Shown here piece by piece: positions 1 through 9,000 of a stretch of 62,490 nt of DNA (position 1 is the stretch's first letter; each line of letters begins with the position of its first letter). The position numbers were made by a program, and so were the translations under genes. The notes under the pieces were generated by a model that did not search any database, had not been told where the DNA came from, and worked only from the letters and a program-made list of their open reading frames with translations. Source of the DNA: an uncultured Psychrobacter sp. (GTDB lineage: Bacteria > Pseudomonadota > Gammaproteobacteria > Pseudomonadales > Moraxellaceae). The stretch is from contig CANMUI010000012.1 of the NCBI GenBank assembly GCA_947501045.1, positions 1-62,490 on the forward strand, given 5' to 3'.

Positions 1-37
1 AAGGACTGAGTCCTGTAAAGTACAGAACTCAGTCCTT
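1..37 (-). terminator. Hairpin downstream of argD
   Basis: An 11-bp perfect inverted repeat (AAGGACTGAGT / ACTCAGTCCTT) encloses a second 5-bp pairing (CTGTA/TACAG). It lies about 65 bases past the argD stop. The U-run expected on the minus strand would fall outside the window, so it cannot be confirmed. Confidence 0.5.
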
Positions 38-102
38 GATGTAAACTTAAACTGTCCAAGTTTAGGGGGTCAGTTCATATTTAGAGGCTTTTTAACATGA
101 AT

Positions 103-1284
103 TTAAAGTAGTGGGTTTAACAAATCAACTAAACGTTCAACCACTTGTATGCTTTCTTCACGGCGTATATTTAGTGGCGGCAGTAGACGAATAACATGAC
201 TACCCGTAACATTGATAATTAACTTTTGCTCATCACGAGCTTTGTCAACGAGCGCGCTACAGTCCGTTGTTTCAGGAAGTACGATACCTATCATCGTACC
301 TGCACCGCGACTACTAACTCCATATTGCTGTAATTCACTAACTAGACTGTCACGAATAAACTGACCTTCGCGTACAGCATTCTCCATAATGCCGCTATTG
401 GTTAATACGTCATAAACGCTATGAACGACACGGCTTGCCAGCGGAGTACCACCATAAGTTGAACCATGACTACCAGCGCTAAATAGATCCTTTGCCCGGC
501 CTCTAACCATGCAAGCGCCTACTGGGAAACCATTACCTAGTCCTTTGGCAGTAGTCAATACGTCAGGGCAAGCGTCGCTGTGCTGATAGGCAAAATATTT
601 ACCCGTACGGCCATTACCAGTCTGCACTTCATCAAGCATAAATAACCAATCATGAGCGTCGCATTCTGCCTGCAGTTCTTCCAAATATGTAAAGCCGTTA
701 TTAGCAGTATTGACTCCACCTTCACCCTGGATAGGCTCTACAAAGAGGGCACAAATATCATCATAGTCTTGAGCCACTTGTCTAATTGCCGCGATATCAC
801 CAAAAGGCACGCGGATAAAGTCATCATCAAGGGTAAAAAAACCTTCACGCGCTTTAGGATTAGCGGTTGCCGAGACTGATAATAAAGTACGGCCATGAAA
901 GGACTGTTCCATTACAATAACTTTTGGTCTCTTAAAGCCCTTATTATAAGCGTATAATCGCGCTAATTTTAGTGCCGCTTCGTTGGCCTCGGCACCACTA
1001 TTGGCAAAAAATACGCTGTCCATCTGTGCTGCAGTACATAAGGCTTCGCCAGCTCGTTCCTGCCAGTCGATACCGAATAGATTGCTGGTATGTAGGAGTG
1101 TGGCAGCCTGCTGTTGTATGGCTTCGGTAACTTGCGGATGACAATGACCAAGACCACAAACTGCGATACCTGTAAGCGCATCTAAATAAGGGGTATCATC
1201 CTTGGTATACAGCCAGCTACCTGAGCCGTGAGTAAAGCTAATCGGTTGACGATTATAAGTGGGCATCAGGTAAGTCGCTGACAT
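103..1284 (-). CDS. argD: Acetylornithine / succinyldiaminopimelate aminotransferase
   Basis: A PLP-dependent class III aminotransferase of 393 residues, the usual ArgD length. It transfers an amino group from glutamate to N-acetylglutamate semialdehyde in arginine synthesis, and in many bacteria also serves lysine synthesis. Visible motifs are NSGAEANEAALKLAR (phosphate-binding region), FVEPIQGEGGV, LDEVQTGNGRTGK (the Asp that contacts the PLP ring nitrogen) and TTAKGLGNGFPVGA, which holds the Schiff-base lysine. AAGGATACC lies just before the ATG. The gene reads leftward alone; yacG lies 72 bases upstream on the same strand. Ornithine or GABA aminotransferases are relatives, but the EGGV and GNGRTG motifs favour ArgD. 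Confidence 0.9.
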   Translation of the reverse strand: MSATYLMPTYNRQPISFTHGSGSWLYTKDDTPYLDALTGIAVCGLGHCHPQVTEAIQQQAATLLHTSNLFGIDWQERAGEALCTAAQMDSVFFANSGAEANEAALKLARLYAYNKGFKRPKVIVMEQSFHGRTLLSVSATANPKAREGFFTLDDDFIRVPFGDIAAIRQVAQDYDDICALFVEPIQGEGGVNTANNGFTYLEELQAECDAHDWLFMLDEVQTGNGRTGKYFAYQHSDACPDVLTTAKGLGNGFPVGACMVRGRAKDLFSAGSHGSTYGGTPLASRVVHSVYDVLTNSGIMENAVREGQFIRDSLVSELQQYGVSSRGAGTMIGIVLPETTDCSALVDKARDEQKLIINVTGSHVIRLLPPLNIRREESIQVVERLVDLLNPLL

Positions 1285-1356
1285 ATAGGTATCCTTGGTT
1301 ATTAAAACAGTAGGTTAGGTAGTAAATTATGCAGTATGATAAATGAAAATAAAGAG

Positions 1357-1548
1357 TTAAAACTCATCAGAGAAAGGAGTGGATTCAGCAGGTAGGCTAT
1401 ATTCTTCGCTCGCCCAAGCGCCTAAGTCGATAAGCTTACAGCGCTCACTACAAAATGGTTTAGATTTATTGTCTTGCCAAGCAGTTTGAGTGCCGCAGCG
1501 CGGACAAGGGTAAGTTTTGGGTAAAGAGTCTTGAGTAGATTGGGTCAT
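1357..1548 (-). CDS. yacG: YacG-type zinc protein, DNA gyrase inhibitor family
   Basis: A 63-residue protein with the YacG layout: a CPRCG knuckle near residue 15, the second pair CSERC near residue 33, then the family's KLIDLGAW stretch and an acidic tail. The four cysteines bind one zinc. In E. coli YacG binds the C-terminal region of GyrB and inhibits gyrase. The gene is usually found near coaE and pilD; here it sits between argD and a methyltransferase gene instead. Confidence 0.88.
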   Translation of the reverse strand: MTQSTQDSLPKTYPCPRCGTQTAWQDNKSKPFCSERCKLIDLGAWASEEYSLPAESTPFSDEF

Positions 1549-1649
1549 AATAATAGTCAGGTTATCCTCGTTTTATTAGAATATAAAATTCATTATAATA
1601 GCATGCAGTGGTCAAAAAACAAAAAATGTATTGCTATAGAAAATCAATA

Positions 1650-1660
1650 AATAGCCTAAG
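1650..1660 (+). repeat. Short direct repeat AATAGCCTAAG, copy 1
   Basis: This 11-mer occurs again at 2386-2396 and 2449-2459. The three copies flank the methyltransferase gene: one lies upstream, one overlaps its stop codon and one lies 60 bases past it. Copies 1 and 3 also share AAAC a few bases downstream. Confidence 0.6.
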
Positions 1661-1706
1661 TAAACATTTTCATTAAACAAAGATTGAGAGGTGTAGTGCA
1701 ACATAT

Positions 1707-2390
1707 ATGACAAGCCCTGTGAATATCCTTTCCCATCGAAAACAACGCGCCTTTCGCCCAGAAAAACTTTCAGTACCACGAAACTTTTATGTTCCCGATG
1801 CTATCAAGGTATCAGCGACTGATAAAAATAAACGTTCTCTAATTTTGGAGATTGGAGCAGGGAAGGGCAAGCATGCGCTGAGCTTTGCCGACCAAAACCC
1901 CAATCAACAGCTAATAGCGATCGAACGGACTCGTAACAAGTTTGAAGCGTTTACAAAGTTGGCGATAAAGCAAAGACTCAATAATCTAATACCTATTCAT
2001 GCTGATGCGTTAGCGTGGATAGTACATGCTGTTGCACCAAATAGCGTCGCCAAAATATACATACTCTATCCTAACCCTGAACAGCACAACCACAATCAAC
2101 AGTGGCTTAATATGCCCTTCTTTGAGTTTTTATTATCACGGCTACAAGAGGGTGGAGAGATTATTCTAGCGACTAATATCGAAGCTTACATGGATAATGC
2201 AGAACAAGAAGCCAAAGAAACTTGGTGTTTACCAATATCTCGTCATCTAGTACCTATGCACAGTCAACGCACTCATTTTGAGATTAAGTATTTAGCACGC
2301 CAAGAGATTTGTTGGCAGCTAAATATGTATAAACCTGAAGGGTATCGGACAAGGTTTGATACTTGGCAAATGGAAGAAATAAAAGAATAG
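1707..2390 (+). CDS. TrmB-like SAM-dependent methyltransferase (divergent)
   Basis: A 227-residue Rossmann methyltransferase that aligns with tRNA m7G46 methyltransferase (TrmB). Visible elements are the SAM loop LEIGAGKGKHAL near residue 48, IAIERTRNKFEA (ribose-binding acid), HADAL, and a C-terminal region with HFEIKYLARQEICWQLNM, equivalent to TrmB's T-K-F-E-x-R-G-x-x-x-G segment. The active-site FPDPW is replaced by LYPNPE and the C-terminal motif is altered, so a changed substrate is possible. Likely a paralogue of a true trmB elsewhere. It is flanked by copies of an 11-base repeat and lies in AT-rich DNA. Methyltransferase fold is firm; substrate is unknown. Confidence 0.72.
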   Translation: MTSPVNILSHRKQRAFRPEKLSVPRNFYVPDAIKVSATDKNKRSLILEIGAGKGKHALSFADQNPNQQLIAIERTRNKFEAFTKLAIKQRLNNLIPIHADALAWIVHAVAPNSVAKIYILYPNPEQHNHNQQWLNMPFFEFLLSRLQEGGEIILATNIEAYMDNAEQEAKETWCLPISRHLVPMHSQRTHFEIKYLARQEICWQLNMYKPEGYRTRFDTWQMEEIKE

Positions 2391-2396
2391 CCTAAG
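2386..2396 (+). repeat. Short direct repeat AATAGCCTAAG, copy 2
   Basis: Overlaps the stop codon of the TrmB-like gene; same 11-mer as at 1650 and 2449. Confidence 0.6.
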
Positions 2397-2448
2397 CAGT
2401 GTAAAAACAACATCTTAAAAGAGTCATAACAAAGATATACAATTATAA

Positions 2449-2459
2449 AATAGCCTAAG
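2449..2459 (+). repeat. Short direct repeat AATAGCCTAAG, copy 3
   Basis: Third copy of the 11-mer, 63 bases after copy 2, in the spacer before the convergent ABC1 kinase gene. Confidence 0.6.
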
Positions 2460-2525
2460 CAAACGATAAATACAAAAAAATCGCTTCTAGAGAAGACGAT
2501 TTCAAAAGTCAAATCTACCCTTTCA

Positions 2526-3932
2526 CTACAAATAAGGTTTAACTAATCTTTCTGAATTGGTATGCGCATCTATAACCGTTAAAAAAGTATAAGCCCCTAT
2601 AAATTTGCGACTAATAAACATGAGCTCTTTTGGTGGTAAGTTAAACTCAAACGACTGCATAGCACGTCTAGCACTGGCTGATATGCGTGAGTGTAGTTTA
2701 CTATTGGCCCAAATATAACGCTGCTTTTCATCTAGACAGTTAGCTGGAATCTCCGAATTCATCTCAGGGTTGCTAAAAGGTTCTGTAGCTAATAAAAATA
2801 ATGAAGCAACATCAGATTTTACTTTATTACTCATGCTGTCAAAAAAATCATAGCCCGTCATTGCCGCTTCCATAGCTTGCTGATCATGGTAGTAGCCTGC
2901 ACGCAGCAAACCATGAGCGATTATCAATAAAGCATAATCAAACTGACGAATAGCACCGAAGTCTAAGAGTACTAGTTTGTCAGGCTCACTTTCATCATTG
3001 CTAATACGCACTAAGTAGTTACCAAAATTGGGATCGGTCTGCATCTCACCCCATACAAAAATCTCTTGCATGATAAGCTCAATGGCTGCTTGTCCAATAG
3101 CATTACGACGTTCAGAAGACAGAAGTTGTAATTTGTCCGATGTTACTGGTACACCAGATTCGTAGCTCATACATAATAAGCGTTTGCTGGAGTACTCACG
3201 GTTGATTTTGGGGACAGCATAACGCGGATCGTCTTTTAAGCGTCCATAGAAGCGCTCTGTCGTTGCCGCTTCCACATCATAGTCAACTTCATTATGAAGA
3301 AGATCACGAATCTCTTCAAACCACTCATCAAGAGCCCGGGTTTGCGGCACCGCATTGCTTACTCTCAACAAGCGTTTAAATAATGCTAGATCTGAGTCAA
3401 TAGCATCTGCCACACCCGGATATTGAATTTTTAATACAATATCTTCACCAGTTGCTATTATTGTTGCACGGTGGACTTGCGCTAATGAAGCTGTACCAAT
3501 AGGAATAGTATCGACTTCAAGCTCATCTAATTTATCACCTAAAATGCGGCGTAGTGTATCCTCTATCTTAGGCCAAGCAAGCGTAGCCGTGTCATCATTA
3601 AGCGTTTGCAGCGCGCGCGTAATCTCAGGCGGTAATACGTGTTCACCATACATCGCTAGCATTTGACCGATTTTCACAACCGAGCCCTTTAGCTTACCTA
3701 GCTCCTCTGCGACATAATTCGCCTGCGCCTCCATAAACGCCTGATTACGTTTGGAGCGCGCTTGCTTGTCCAAAAACATACCCGATACACTATTACCTGC
3801 CCAGCGACGACCAATATTCAAAGACGTTTTAGCAATAGATAATCGACGCTCAAACCCTGAGGTTTTAAGGTTATCAATTGATTGCCTGTTATTAGTAGGT
3901 CTAGACGGTTCATTTGCCATAAATACAACCAT
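2526..3932 (-). CDS. ABC1/AarF/UbiB-family atypical kinase
   Basis: A 468-residue protein of the ABC1 (AarF/UbiB/COQ8) kinase-like family. The family signatures are visible: KxGQ (VVKIGQMLAMYG, near residue 88), the Ala-rich nucleotide loop GTASLAQVHRA, a VLKIQYPG lysine strand, DPNFGNYLV in place of the catalytic loop HPGN, and LLDFGAIRQ as the DFG metal motif. It lacks the C-terminal membrane helices of ubiquinone-pathway UbiB. It may support lipid or quinone metabolism, but its substrate is not predictable. The start is uncertain: neither the ATG at 3932 nor the in-frame ATG at 3920 has a good ribosome site. It reads leftward, downstream of purD. Confidence 0.82.
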   Translation of the reverse strand: MVVFMANEPSRPTNNRQSIDNLKTSGFERRLSIAKTSLNIGRRWAGNSVSGMFLDKQARSKRNQAFMEAQANYVAEELGKLKGSVVKIGQMLAMYGEHVLPPEITRALQTLNDDTATLAWPKIEDTLRRILGDKLDELEVDTIPIGTASLAQVHRATIIATGEDIVLKIQYPGVADAIDSDLALFKRLLRVSNAVPQTRALDEWFEEIRDLLHNEVDYDVEAATTERFYGRLKDDPRYAVPKINREYSSKRLLCMSYESGVPVTSDKLQLLSSERRNAIGQAAIELIMQEIFVWGEMQTDPNFGNYLVRISNDESEPDKLVLLDFGAIRQFDYALLIIAHGLLRAGYYHDQQAMEAAMTGYDFFDSMSNKVKSDVASLFLLATEPFSNPEMNSEIPANCLDEKQRYIWANSKLHSRISASARRAMQSFEFNLPPKELMFISRKFIGAYTFLTVIDAHTNSERLVKPYL

Positions 3933-4066
3933 TTATCAAGTTAGTATTGATTTATAGATTTAAGATTAACAATACAAAGAAGGGTGCTAGTGATGTACAG
4001 AATTGTATCATATAACGTACTGTAAGCTTGCTAGTGATACAAGTGTTCAACAGGTTTGAGGGTAAT

Positions 4067-4103
4067 AATGATGGAATCTAAATCAAAGATTCTCACCATC
4101 ATT
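4067..4103 (-). terminator. Hairpin downstream of purD
   Basis: Inverted repeat AATGATGG...CCATCATT with an inner pairing AATCT/AGATT, about 75 bases past the purD stop. No U-run follows on either strand, so it may be an mRNA-end or processing structure rather than a true intrinsic terminator. Confidence 0.3.
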
Positions 4104-4176
4104 TCTCCTTAGGTTTGCCACGTTGTTTAAGAAGATTGCTCTTATTAACAACCTCCTTTAAATAATAGTTGGCGTA

Positions 4177-5523
4177 TCAAGAAAGCTTACGAGTAATAGC
4201 ATGATGTCCAATATCACGACGATACTGTGCGCCTTCAAAACTAATCGCGCCAGTTACAGCGAGCGCTTCTTGCTGGGCATCTAGTATCGTATCAGCAAGT
4301 GCTGTTACGCATAATACGCGCCCGCCATCAGTGACAATTTCTTTATCATTATCAGTAGCGCGCGCGGCATCTAGATTATCTGGTTGCTTACCATTCGCAA
4401 ACGCAGTACCTGCATGAAATACCTTTACTGTAGACTTATTATCGGGATCCAGCTCTGGTAGACCACTGATTGCATCCCCTTTAGATGACGTTTCAGGATA
4501 ACCTTTAGAAGCAATAACGATACCTAGAGCAGGACGCTCATCCCATTTAGCTTGTTTTGGCAGCTCTCCTGCTAGCCCTTGGCTCACCAAATCTACCATA
4601 GATGATTGTAAGCGCATAAGGATAGGCTGAGTCTCTGGATCACCAAAACGACAATTGAACTCAATAACAAAGGGATTACCTGACTCATCGATCATCAAAC
4701 CTGCATATAAAAAACCAGTATAAGGATGACCGGCAGCATTCATGCCATCTACCACTGGCTGAATGATTTGTGTTATTACCTTATCGTGGACCGCTGACGT
4801 GACGACAGGGGCAGGGGAATAAGCGCCCATACCGCCTGTATTAGGTCCCGTATCACCTTCAAAGGCACGTTTATGATCTTGACTGGTCGCCATTGGTAAA
4901 ATATTTTTGCCATCTATCATACATATAAAACTGGCCTCCTCACCTTGCAGAAACTGCTCTATAACCACGTGGCTACCAGCATCCCCAAACTTATTATCTG
5001 CAAGCATATCATCAATGGCATTATGGGCGTCAGTTACGGTTTCGGCGACGATAACGCCTTTACCTGCAGCAAGCCCATCCGCTTTTATAACGATAGGCGC
5101 GCCTTGCTCACTGACATAGGCTTTGGCGCTTTTAGCGTCCGTAAAACCTTGATAGGCGGCGGTGGGAATATTGTGCTGCGCCATAAATTCTTTAGCAAAA
5201 GTCTTGGAGCCCTCAAGCTTAGCGCAATAAGCGCTTGGGCCCCATGCTGGAATACCAGCATCACGGCATGCATCGACAATACCTGCTACAAGAGGAGCTT
5301 CAGGACCAACAATGACCATGTCGATAGCTTTGTTTTTACAAAACTCTATAATCGTACTGTGATCTTTTGTATCATCGGCTAAAACAATATTTTGGCATTT
5401 CGGTTCAAGGGCGGTACCTGCGTTACCAGGAGCGATATAGACACGTTGTACGTTGTCATCCTTGGCACACTGCCAAGCCAGCGCATGCTCACGGCCACCT
5501 GAGCCAATTACCAAAATGTTCAT
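4177..5523 (-). CDS. purD: Phosphoribosylamine-glycine ligase (GARS)
   Basis: A 448-residue ATP-grasp ligase that makes glycinamide ribonucleotide from phosphoribosylamine, glycine and ATP, the second step of purine synthesis. Seen motifs: N-terminal MNILVIGSGGREHALAW, IVIKADGLAAGKGV (ATP-grasp lysine), GPNTGGMGAYSP near residue 230 and EFNCRFGDPETQ near residue 290 (metal site). Slightly longer than E. coli PurD because of an insertion near residues 355-390. purH, its common partner, is not adjacent. Transcription runs leftward from the 5.5-6.0 kb spacer shared with gdhB. Confidence 0.95.
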   Translation of the reverse strand: MNILVIGSGGREHALAWQCAKDDNVQRVYIAPGNAGTALEPKCQNIVLADDTKDHSTIIEFCKNKAIDMVIVGPEAPLVAGIVDACRDAGIPAWGPSAYCAKLEGSKTFAKEFMAQHNIPTAAYQGFTDAKSAKAYVSEQGAPIVIKADGLAAGKGVIVAETVTDAHNAIDDMLADNKFGDAGSHVVIEQFLQGEEASFICMIDGKNILPMATSQDHKRAFEGDTGPNTGGMGAYSPAPVVTSAVHDKVITQIIQPVVDGMNAAGHPYTGFLYAGLMIDESGNPFVIEFNCRFGDPETQPILMRLQSSMVDLVSQGLAGELPKQAKWDERPALGIVIASKGYPETSSKGDAISGLPELDPDNKSTVKVFHAGTAFANGKQPDNLDAARATDNDKEIVTDGGRVLCVTALADTILDAQQEALAVTGAISFEGAQYRRDIGHHAITRKLS

Positions 5524-6039
5524 CTTATGTTTTGTCCTTAATAATAAAAAGTTTCAGTAGCAAGAGTATTAATAATAAGTAATACAACGCGGTTAAACAT
5601 ACTGTCGTATTCTAGCAAAAAAGTTGCAGCGATTGCCATGAGTATCCACATAGCAGAACGTAATAGCAACAAGAGCTCAAAAACGCCTACCTATTAGAGC
5701 CTATCTTAAAGATTTTACTGAGGTCAAATAACAATATAAATCAGCTAAAACCGACCTTTGAATAGACTGTGCTATTTGACATTGTTTCATAAACAAAGGT
5801 TATCGAGAGCCCTACCATGCATGAAATAGTTTTTTACACTTTAGCTATGTCAGTAGGTGCGTTACAATCTCAAGAGTATAGCAATCCTGATCTAACTAGC
5901 CAGCGCTATGCACGGTCTCATACTCGAATTTTGAGTGAGAAGTAAAAATTATCGTTAAGCAACAGCAAGTATCCAAACGTAAAAAACTTAAAACTAATAT
6001 TAAATACACTATTAAAACTTATAAAAAAGGACACAAATT
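5524..6039. other. Divergent spacer between purD and gdhB
   Basis: About 515 bases of AT-rich DNA carrying control sites for both flanking genes. I see TTGACA at 5776-5781 followed by a palindrome TTGTTT-CAT-AAACAA (5782-5796), but no convincing -10 at the right distance, and a possible 42-codon reading frame (separate entry). I recognise no named operator. Confidence 0.4.
5817..5945 (+). CDS. Possible small ORF upstream of gdhB
   Basis: A 42-codon frame starting ATG, with a moderately hydrophobic N-terminus (MHEIVFYTLAMSVGAL) and a polar tail ending RILSEK. The ribosome site is weak (CGAGAG, 8 bases before the ATG). It has no recognised relatives, and may be chance. It lies 94 bases upstream of gdhB, so a leader-peptide role cannot be excluded. 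Confidence 0.2.
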   Translation: MHEIVFYTLAMSVGALQSQEYSNPDLTSQRYARSHTRILSEK

Positions 6040-9000
6040 ATGCCCAACTCTCTTAGCATTGCCCAAGAGCGTGTCGGTCAAATTAGTGATATTGCTACCA
6101 ACTATGTGCAAAAGGACAAATCGCTACTAGATCATTTTATTAATAGTTATTATCGCTCACTACATCATGAAGCGGCGGATGCTCTGAGTGATGCTGATTT
6201 GGCAGGTATGGCGCTACATCACTTTACCTTGTTTAAGGCTTATGAGGGCACTAAACCACAAATCGCCATACTAAACCCAGCAGCTGAGGAGCAACATTTT
6301 CATAGCTCACATACCGTCATTCAGGTTGTGGCTTATGACCGTCCTTTTTTAGTAGATACTATTTTGATGACTCTTGAAGCAGAAGGCATTGATGTTCATC
6401 GTACTTATAATACGATCGTTAGTGTGGAGCGTGATGACGATGGTAACGTCTTACATGTTAAGTATGCCAATGAGAGCAACACCGACCAGATGTCTCTCAT
6501 TCATTGCGAGATTGCTTATCAAGACGATGATACTTTAGCTTCTTTGCAGCAGTTATTATTAGATACCGTAGACACCTTAGATACTGTAGTCGGTGATTGG
6601 CAAGAGATGCAAACACGGCTAACAGAGATCAACGCTGAATTGACAGACAAATCATTACCTGAAACGTTCTATTCAAAACAAGAGATTCAGGCCTTTTTGG
6701 ACTGGGTATCAGATAATAATTTTATCTTTTTAGGATTTCGTGAGTATCGTTTAGAAACTAAGGGTGATGATTTAGACTTGTTTGCTATTGGTAATAGTGG
6801 ACTTGGCTTATTGCGCGGTTCAAGTGAGGACACGCTCTCAAAAAGCTTCAATGAGTTACCATCCAATCTTAAGCAGCTGTTGACTGAACCACGCGTCCTT
6901 ATGTTATCAAAATCAAGCCGCGTGTCACCTATCCATCGTCCCGTATATATGGACTTTGTGGGCATTCATAAGTTTGATAAAAAGGGTCAGCTAGTTGGCG
7001 AGTATCGCTTCATTGGTTTGTTCACCTCACAAGCTTATCAGCTAAGCGTACAAGATATTCCTTTACTACGTGAAAAATCCAACCAAATCATGAAAATGGT
7101 AGATCTACCGCGCGATGGTCATGCCTATCAAAAAACCATACATATTATTGACAGTTTGCCGCGTGATGATTTATTTCAAGCCAATGTCGAAGAGCTGTAT
7201 CCTATAGTAGCTGGTATCGCCCAGTTGCAGGATAAGAAAAAACTGCGGCTATTTAGCCGAGTGGATCATTATCAGCGCTTTGTATCTTGTCTGGTGTATA
7301 TTCCTCGTGAAAAATTCAATACTGAGCTGCGCATCAAAGTACAAAACGTACTAAAAGAGGCTTATGGCGGAACCTCATCAGGGTTTATCACTGAATTTAA
7401 TGAGTCAGAGCATGCCCGCGTCCATGTTCATGTACGTACGGTCCCAGGCCAAGTCAATGATGTCGATACCAGCGATCTTGAAGCAGAGTTATCGGCACTG
7501 ATGGAATCATGGAGCGACCACTATCAAAAAATGCTACTAGATAACGTGGGTGAACAGCAGACCAATGTCTTAACGCGGCAATTTCTATCTTATATTCCCG
7601 CCGCTTATCAAGAGCGTTTTGATACTCGTACCGCTGTTGAAGATACCAAAAAGCTTGCCAGCCTCGACGATACAAAGCCTATGATTTGGCACTTGTATCA
7701 ATCAACAGGAGATGCCAGTAATCAGCTACATCTTAAGCTCTTTGGACGTCAGCAGCCGGTAATACTGTCCAAAGTTCTGCCCATACTAGAGAACTTTGGA
7801 GTATCGGTCATCTCAGCGCAAACTTATGAATTTGATCTGCCAGAGCAGCCCATTTGGATGCAAGAGTATGAGCTGACCTTAGAGCATGTTGACAAAGTCG
7901 ATATCCGGGTAGTAAGGACGCAGTTTGAAGATAGTCTCAAGCAGATCTGGGCTGGACGTGTTGAGAGTGATTTCTTTAATGAGCTAGTATTGATCACTGA
8001 GCTTGATACTTATGATGTCGTTGTACTACGTGCACTATCAAGCTATATGCGTCAAGCAAAAGCGCCATTCTCTAGCAGCTATATTCAACAAACCGTCGTA
8101 AAAAATAGTGATATCAGCGTGGCACTTAGCTATTTGTTTGATGCGCGTATGAATCCCAAGCATAGCGCAGAGGAGCGCGCCAGTAAAACCGCTCAATTCC
8201 AAGAGCAAATTAACGATGCACTGGTTAATGTCGATAGTTTGGATGAGGATCGTATCTTGCGTTGGTATTTGGATTTAATCAATGCCATGGTACGTACGAA
8301 CTTTTATCAGACCGATGACGAAGGGGCGCGCAAAGACCGGCTATCATTTAAGTTTTTGGCCGCAGATATTCCTAATCTACCCAAACCTAAGCCTATGTTT
8401 GAGATTTTCGTTTATTCACCGCGTGTAGAAGCGGTGCATCTGCGTGGCGGCAAAGTGGCTCGTGGTGGTCTGCGTTGGTCAGATCGTATGGAGGATTTCC
8501 GTACCGAGGTTTTAGGCCTAGTCAAAGCGCAAATGGTCAAAAACGCAGTTATTGTGCCCGTGGGCTCAAAAGGCGGTTTCATTGTTAAAACCAAAACTAT
8601 GGCTGATGGCCGCGAAGCTTTTCAAGCTGAAGGTATTGCCTGCTATCAAGCCTTTTTGCGCGGTATGCTTGATATCACAGATAATATCGTTGATGGCGAG
8701 ATAGTTCCGCCTGCCAATACGGTACGTCATGATGAAGACGATCCATATTTAGTAGTTGCAGCAGACAAGGGTACGGCAACTTTCTCCGATATTGCCAACG
8801 CCTTATCCAGTGAATATAACTTCTGGCTTGATGATGCTTTCGCCTCCGGCGGTTCGGTCGGTTATGATCATAAAGCGATGGGCATTACGGCGCGTGGCGG
8901 CTGGGAATCAGTCAAGCGTCATTTCCGTATGCGCGGTATGGACATCCAAAATCGCGACGACTTTACGGTCGTTGGTATTGGTGATATGAGTGGGGACGTC

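Noticed and set aside
4945..5382. 145-codon plus-strand frame opposite purD
   Set aside because: It overlaps a certain gene (purD), has no ribosome site and shows no protein-like pattern.
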